This document shows positions 60,519 through 64,000 of a DNA stretch of 64,000 nucleotides, in pieces. How positions within the stretch are numbered: position 1 is the stretch's first letter; each line of letters starts with the position of its first letter. The stretch comes from Paramarasmius palmivorus (lineage: Eukaryota; Basidiomycota; Agaricomycetes; Agaricales; Marasmiaceae). The position numbers and the translations under genes are program-made. The notes under the pieces were generated by a model, which worked only from the letters and a program-made list of their open reading frames with translations, did not search any database and was not told the origin of the DNA. Location of the stretch: NCBI GenBank assembly GCA_037176845.1, contig JAYKXP010000055.1:186001-250000 (forward strand), written 5' to 3'.

Positions 60519-60765
60519 GGTGAAATGGAGGAAGATGCCATAGTCGCCGGCGGCAAAAATTTTCTGTTCTTTGTCCGGCAGATCGATCGATAGCAGTGAC
60601 ACTGAACACCGTGCTCTTTTGGACTAGTTCTCTAATGTGCAGAGTACATGATGTTGAAACCCATGATAGATAATCTAAGACCCCCAAAACCCCCAAGATC
60701 ATTTTCTACATATATAGCGTGCCTCGTGAACCGTCTATCGTGACCAAGCAAGCAAGCTCATGAGC

Positions 60766-63532
60766 TCATACCGCCGACGCCTCCTTTTTATCGGTCATAG
60801 GTAGAGTAGGAACCTGAGTATCCTCTTCGGGTTTCTCTTTCTCCGATGGAGGTGTAGCGGGGCTGGCGTCCTTGCTCTCAGAACTCGTAGCACCGGCACG
60901 TACAACATTCCTCTTGAGAGAATACGGTCGGATGAAGAGTACTGCGATTAGGGCAATGTCAGGACACGATAATTAGATGCGGGAGGTTCGACACATACCC
61001 ATAATGAACGCAGCAAAGATGATTGGAGTACATACGATCCTATTGGGAACCCATTAGCACTACGAACCATAGTGAAATTTCGGACCTCATACTCACCACA
61101 TCAAAGAAACACTTTTCGTATACGCATGCAGCACCCGCTGTCTTAACTCGGGGGGCTGGGATAGAGAGTTAGCCCCATCTCACTCGGGATCAACTAGATG
61201 AACGCCTACCTCAATAAACACCAGATCCCTCAACTCATTCGTCAGCTGGCTTATACTTTTCTCCGCTGCATTGTAATCCGGCGCATCTTTCGCGAGCCTC
61301 TTCTTGAGCGTGTTGGCAAAGATGACGTTGCCTACGCTGAGACCTACAGAGCCCATCAAGGTACGGAAGAGAATGAACGCAGTCGTCGACGCTGCCATAT
61401 CAGCCAGAGGCATTGATGCTTGGAATGCTTTGGTTCTTTGTCGTTAGCAGGGAGACCTGGAAGCAACAATTCTGCTTACCGACAGTGGGAACCTGGAACA
61501 GGCATCCCAATCCCAACGCTGCAACGAACGGGTAAAGCTCTTTCTCTGCTCTATTTGATCGATCGTCGAGCTGAATCATGAGTCCAAAGCCGAGTGTCAT
61601 TATCGCCTGTCTGCCATGAGTATCCGGCACGGGGAAAGAGATGGTGAACGTACAAATCCAGTCCAGATAAGCCTTCGATACTCCCCAGTTCGAGACATAA
61701 CAATTCCACTAGTTAATGCCATTATCGAGCTCACGAGGGAGTACGGTAACATCTCGATACCAGAGATGATAGCGGAGCTTCCGAGGATTTGGAAGTAGGT
61801 TGGTAGGACTGCAAGGAAGCGAAGACATGTCAAAAAGCCAGATTTGAATGCCAACAAATACACCCACAATATGTTGCCATCCTGCAAGGTACCAAACATA
61901 ATGAGCCATTCAAAGCAGTCATCCAGAGAAAGAGAGAAAACATACATGTACGAGAACATGTGAATACCCGCGCTTCCCAGCAATGCTGTTGTCGTTCGTG
62001 TCTTGAACACCCGAGGAGGAATAATTGGCGAACGTTTCGTATAAAGCTCGTTAATGCAACCACCGACGAGTAGCAGTCCAGCGACCAGCACAAGTGCCCA
62101 TGCCTTGGGCTCACCCCAGCCTTGTTCTCCAAACTGAAAACCAACCAAAAGGGAGACAACGCCCGTCATTATGAGGAAGAGACCGAGAAAGTCGAATTCG
62201 GAGATGATTTGATGCAGGGGCTTGCGTGGGACTGGGTTGAGCTGGTGATATCCGTTAGTTCGTTACATCGTCGGAAGGAGTGAAGGAATACGTACGTTGA
62301 GGAAATAGAGGAGTCCAACGGACACGGCTCCAGTAGGAAGGTTCTTTTAAGTGCAGAGGAGCAGTCAGACACAGGAAGAGGTAACAATGTGATATGTACG
62401 GAGTATGCTCACTATCCAGAACGCCCATCTCCACGATACGTGGTCAGTCAGGGCACCGCCTATGTAATCAACATTTTAGTGGGCCATAAGACAAAAGCAC
62501 ATAATACGATTACTCACCGATAAGTGGACCCAGAACAGACGCGATACCCCAGACCATCCTAACAAAACCATATCATCACCACGCGCACAAACCGCAAAAG
62601 ACGCGGAACTTACCCATTTAGTCCAGCGTATTTTGGCCGATCCTCCAACGTCACTATATCACTGATTGTAATCATCATCAATTGAATGATACCCCCACCA
62701 CCCAATCCTTGAACGCCTCTGCTGATGATGAACATGATGAATGACTGGCTAGCTCCGCATAGCGCAGATCCTACGAGGAAGACTCCAATGACGAAGTACA
62801 GCAGAGGCTTGCGTCCAACGATGTCCTATTTTGGTCGAGTATGAGTGAATTATGTAGCCTTAGAAGCAGAGACCGCATGGGGAGAGAAGACTTACCGAAA
62901 GTTTGCCGTATAATGGAGTTAGACCTTCGCCGGCGGCATGAGTCAGATTGAAAAGTGTCGAATTGAGTGGTCACGATTCGAGCTTACATGCACCAGTCAG
63001 AAGATATGCTGTTCCCGCCCATGAGTAAGCATCCCCTCCACCCAAGTCACGAATAATGGTGGGTAGAGCAGTGGAAACTATATCCAAGTTACGGTGGTGA
63101 AATTGGTGCAACGAAGGTTTAGGTGACGAACCGATGGTCTGATCCATAGCAGCGAGAAAGACTGATAATATGAGACTGATTAGCTCAGGCAATACGCGTC
63201 TTAAGGATAGATGAGGATAGGAATAAGTCGCGACGACTTGCCTGAAAGCATCAACCTATATGTCACCGATCAAATTTCAGCTCAATCACGTCTTTAGAAA
63301 CTCGGAATAGACGACTACCCAGCGAAAACGACGACATAGTTGCTGGAGAGTAAAAAAAAAACTCGGTGAGACATTCGACATCGACAACGAGGATCCATAC
63401 ACACTTTTTTGGCAGAGTTTGGACCTCTGTATCACGCCAGTGAGTCTGTGCCTTGGTTTCCGCGTGAGCTTCAGACTCAGTGGGAGTACTGGCATCCATG
63501 GCCTTGATCTGCGTTTCCTGAACGTCCGTCAT
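60766..63532 (-). CDS. MFS multidrug exporter, DHA2-like 14-helix family
   Basis: Plasma-membrane proton antiporter of the major facilitator superfamily. ATG at 63530-63532 (MTDVQETQIKAMDAST) in a hydrophilic, Glu-rich cytoplasmic N-terminus. About fifteen short introns split the gene. Landmarks: the DHA2 helix-1 signature VFLAAMDQTI / VSTALPTIIRDLGGGDAYSW (about 63150-63030), motif A LTPLYGKLS / DIVGRKPLL (about 62900-62800), GVQGLGGGGIIQLMMI (about 62720), VWGIASVLGPLIG (about 62550), WRWAFWINLP (about 62430). Further helices follow: LFLIMTGVVSLLVGF (about 62180), VLPTYFQILGSSAI (about 61800), AALGLGCLFQVPTV (about 61520), LFRTLMGSVGLSVGNVIF (about 61360). The C-terminal helix ends in RPYSLKRNVVRAG and a Ser/Pro/Glu-rich tail, with stop at 60766. 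The substrate is unknown; toxins or antifungal compounds are typical for the family. Confidence 0.85.
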
Positions 63533-63891
63533 GGTGACAAGAAGAAGAAGAAACCGCTGAGATGCCGCAGCTGACCAAAATACAGACTGGGGTGGGACAA
63601 CATGGTGTGGAAAAATGAAAGAGTGATTTCTCCGAAGGGTCCAGCGGCGGAACCCGGCAATTGAGATGCCTGCCGTTCATGCAGATGGCCGCGCTCCCGC
63701 AACAAAAAAAAATTGAACTTGAACTTGGAGCGACAGCCTACAGGATCTGGCATTAAATATTAAATACCGAGTGTACATAGAATTTGCTGCAAGTCTAAGT
63801 AATGGATATAGTTTATACATATATACAATAGCATGTGTAGGCGTCATGTACCGTTATCGTGGAAGTCCATTAGTTCATACCGCCGACATCG
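63533..63891. promoter_or_regulatory. Promoter region of the MFS gene
   Basis: About 360 bases between the MFS start codon and the tail of a second MFS gene. It contains an A run (about 63703-63711) and AT-rich sequence near 63755-63830. No gene is seen. Confidence 0.4.
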
Positions 63892-64000
63892 TCAGACATG
63901 AGCATCCTCTTTGGCCTTTTCCTCCTCAGATGATGGTGTACTCGGGCTGGTCTCTTTGCTCTCAGAGCTCGTGGTATCGGCACGTATAACATTCCTCTTG
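63892..64000 (-). CDS. C-terminal tail of a second MFS exporter, cut by the window edge
   Basis: The last 109 bases, read on the minus strand, encode KRNVIRADTTSSESKETSP followed by a Glu/Lys-rich end and TGA at 63892-63894. This closely parallels the tail of the complete MFS gene (KRNVVRAGATSSESKDASP), so it is a tandem paralogue in the same orientation. The final residues differ because the frame or stop position has shifted. The rest of the gene lies beyond the window. Confidence 0.7.
   Translation of the reverse strand, partial: KRNVIRADTTSSESKETSPSTPSSEEEKAKEDAHV

Overview
The window is nuclear DNA from a filamentous basidiomycete, most likely an Agaricomycete. The evidence is dense genes split by GT-AG introns of about 44 to 66 bases, several F-box/LRR genes of the expanded mushroom type, a DUF6535 membrane protein, a MYND-finger protein, GH76-like and GH43 enzymes, and a Ty1/copia retrotransposon primed by half an initiator tRNA. 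I saw no bacterial or organellar features, tRNA or rRNA genes, or CRISPR array.

Layout. 0-16 kb: a Ser/Pro-rich cytoplasmic protein (+), a DUF6535 membrane protein (-), an F-box-like gene (-), the end of an unrecognised small gene (+), a long disordered protein with a C-terminal ankyrin/AAA+ ATPase module (+), and a single-pass membrane protein with a C-terminal SH3 domain (+). 17-26 kb: a secreted type-B carboxylesterase (-), an F-box gene (-), a secreted GH43 arabinanase/arabinofuranosidase-like enzyme (+) and a MYND zinc-finger protein (+). 26-36 kb: a TRF4-type non-canonical poly(A) polymerase (+), 3.6 kb with no gene I can defend, then two convergent F-box genes. 35.8-41 kb: a large minus-strand gene whose spliced product of about 1550 residues joins a TET/JBP-like Fe(II)/2-oxoglutarate dioxygenase core, a nuclear-localisation-like basic stretch, a chromodomain and about 850 C-terminal residues that I do not recognise. 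41.2-47.3 kb: a 79-base imperfect palindrome and then a complete-length copia element with near-identical 265-bp LTRs. 48.5-59 kb: two GH76-like membrane-anchored paralogues flanking an F-box gene and an eEF1A lysine methyltransferase (Efm5-type) gene. The first paralogue is interrupted by a 1.3-kb insertion. 59.8-64 kb: phosphoribosylglycinamide formyltransferase, a 14-helix MFS drug exporter, and the tail of a second such exporter at the window edge.

The housekeeping genes (GART, TRF4, Efm5) are unrelated in function to their neighbours and there are no operon-like groupings. The secreted and membrane enzymes (GH43, GH76 pair, carboxylesterase, MFS exporters) fit a saprotrophic or wood/litter lifestyle. 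The dioxygenase-chromodomain gene is the most unusual locus: it combines a putative 5-methylcytosine oxidase core with a histone-mark reader and sits beside a retrotransposon.

Reliability. Many otherwise conserved genes change reading frame by single bases with no usable splice sites, and the two LTRs of the copia element differ mostly by single-base indels. Uncorrected assembly indels are therefore a real possibility. Exon joins below were inferred by eye from splice consensus and protein continuity, and 5' ends marked uncertain should be treated so.
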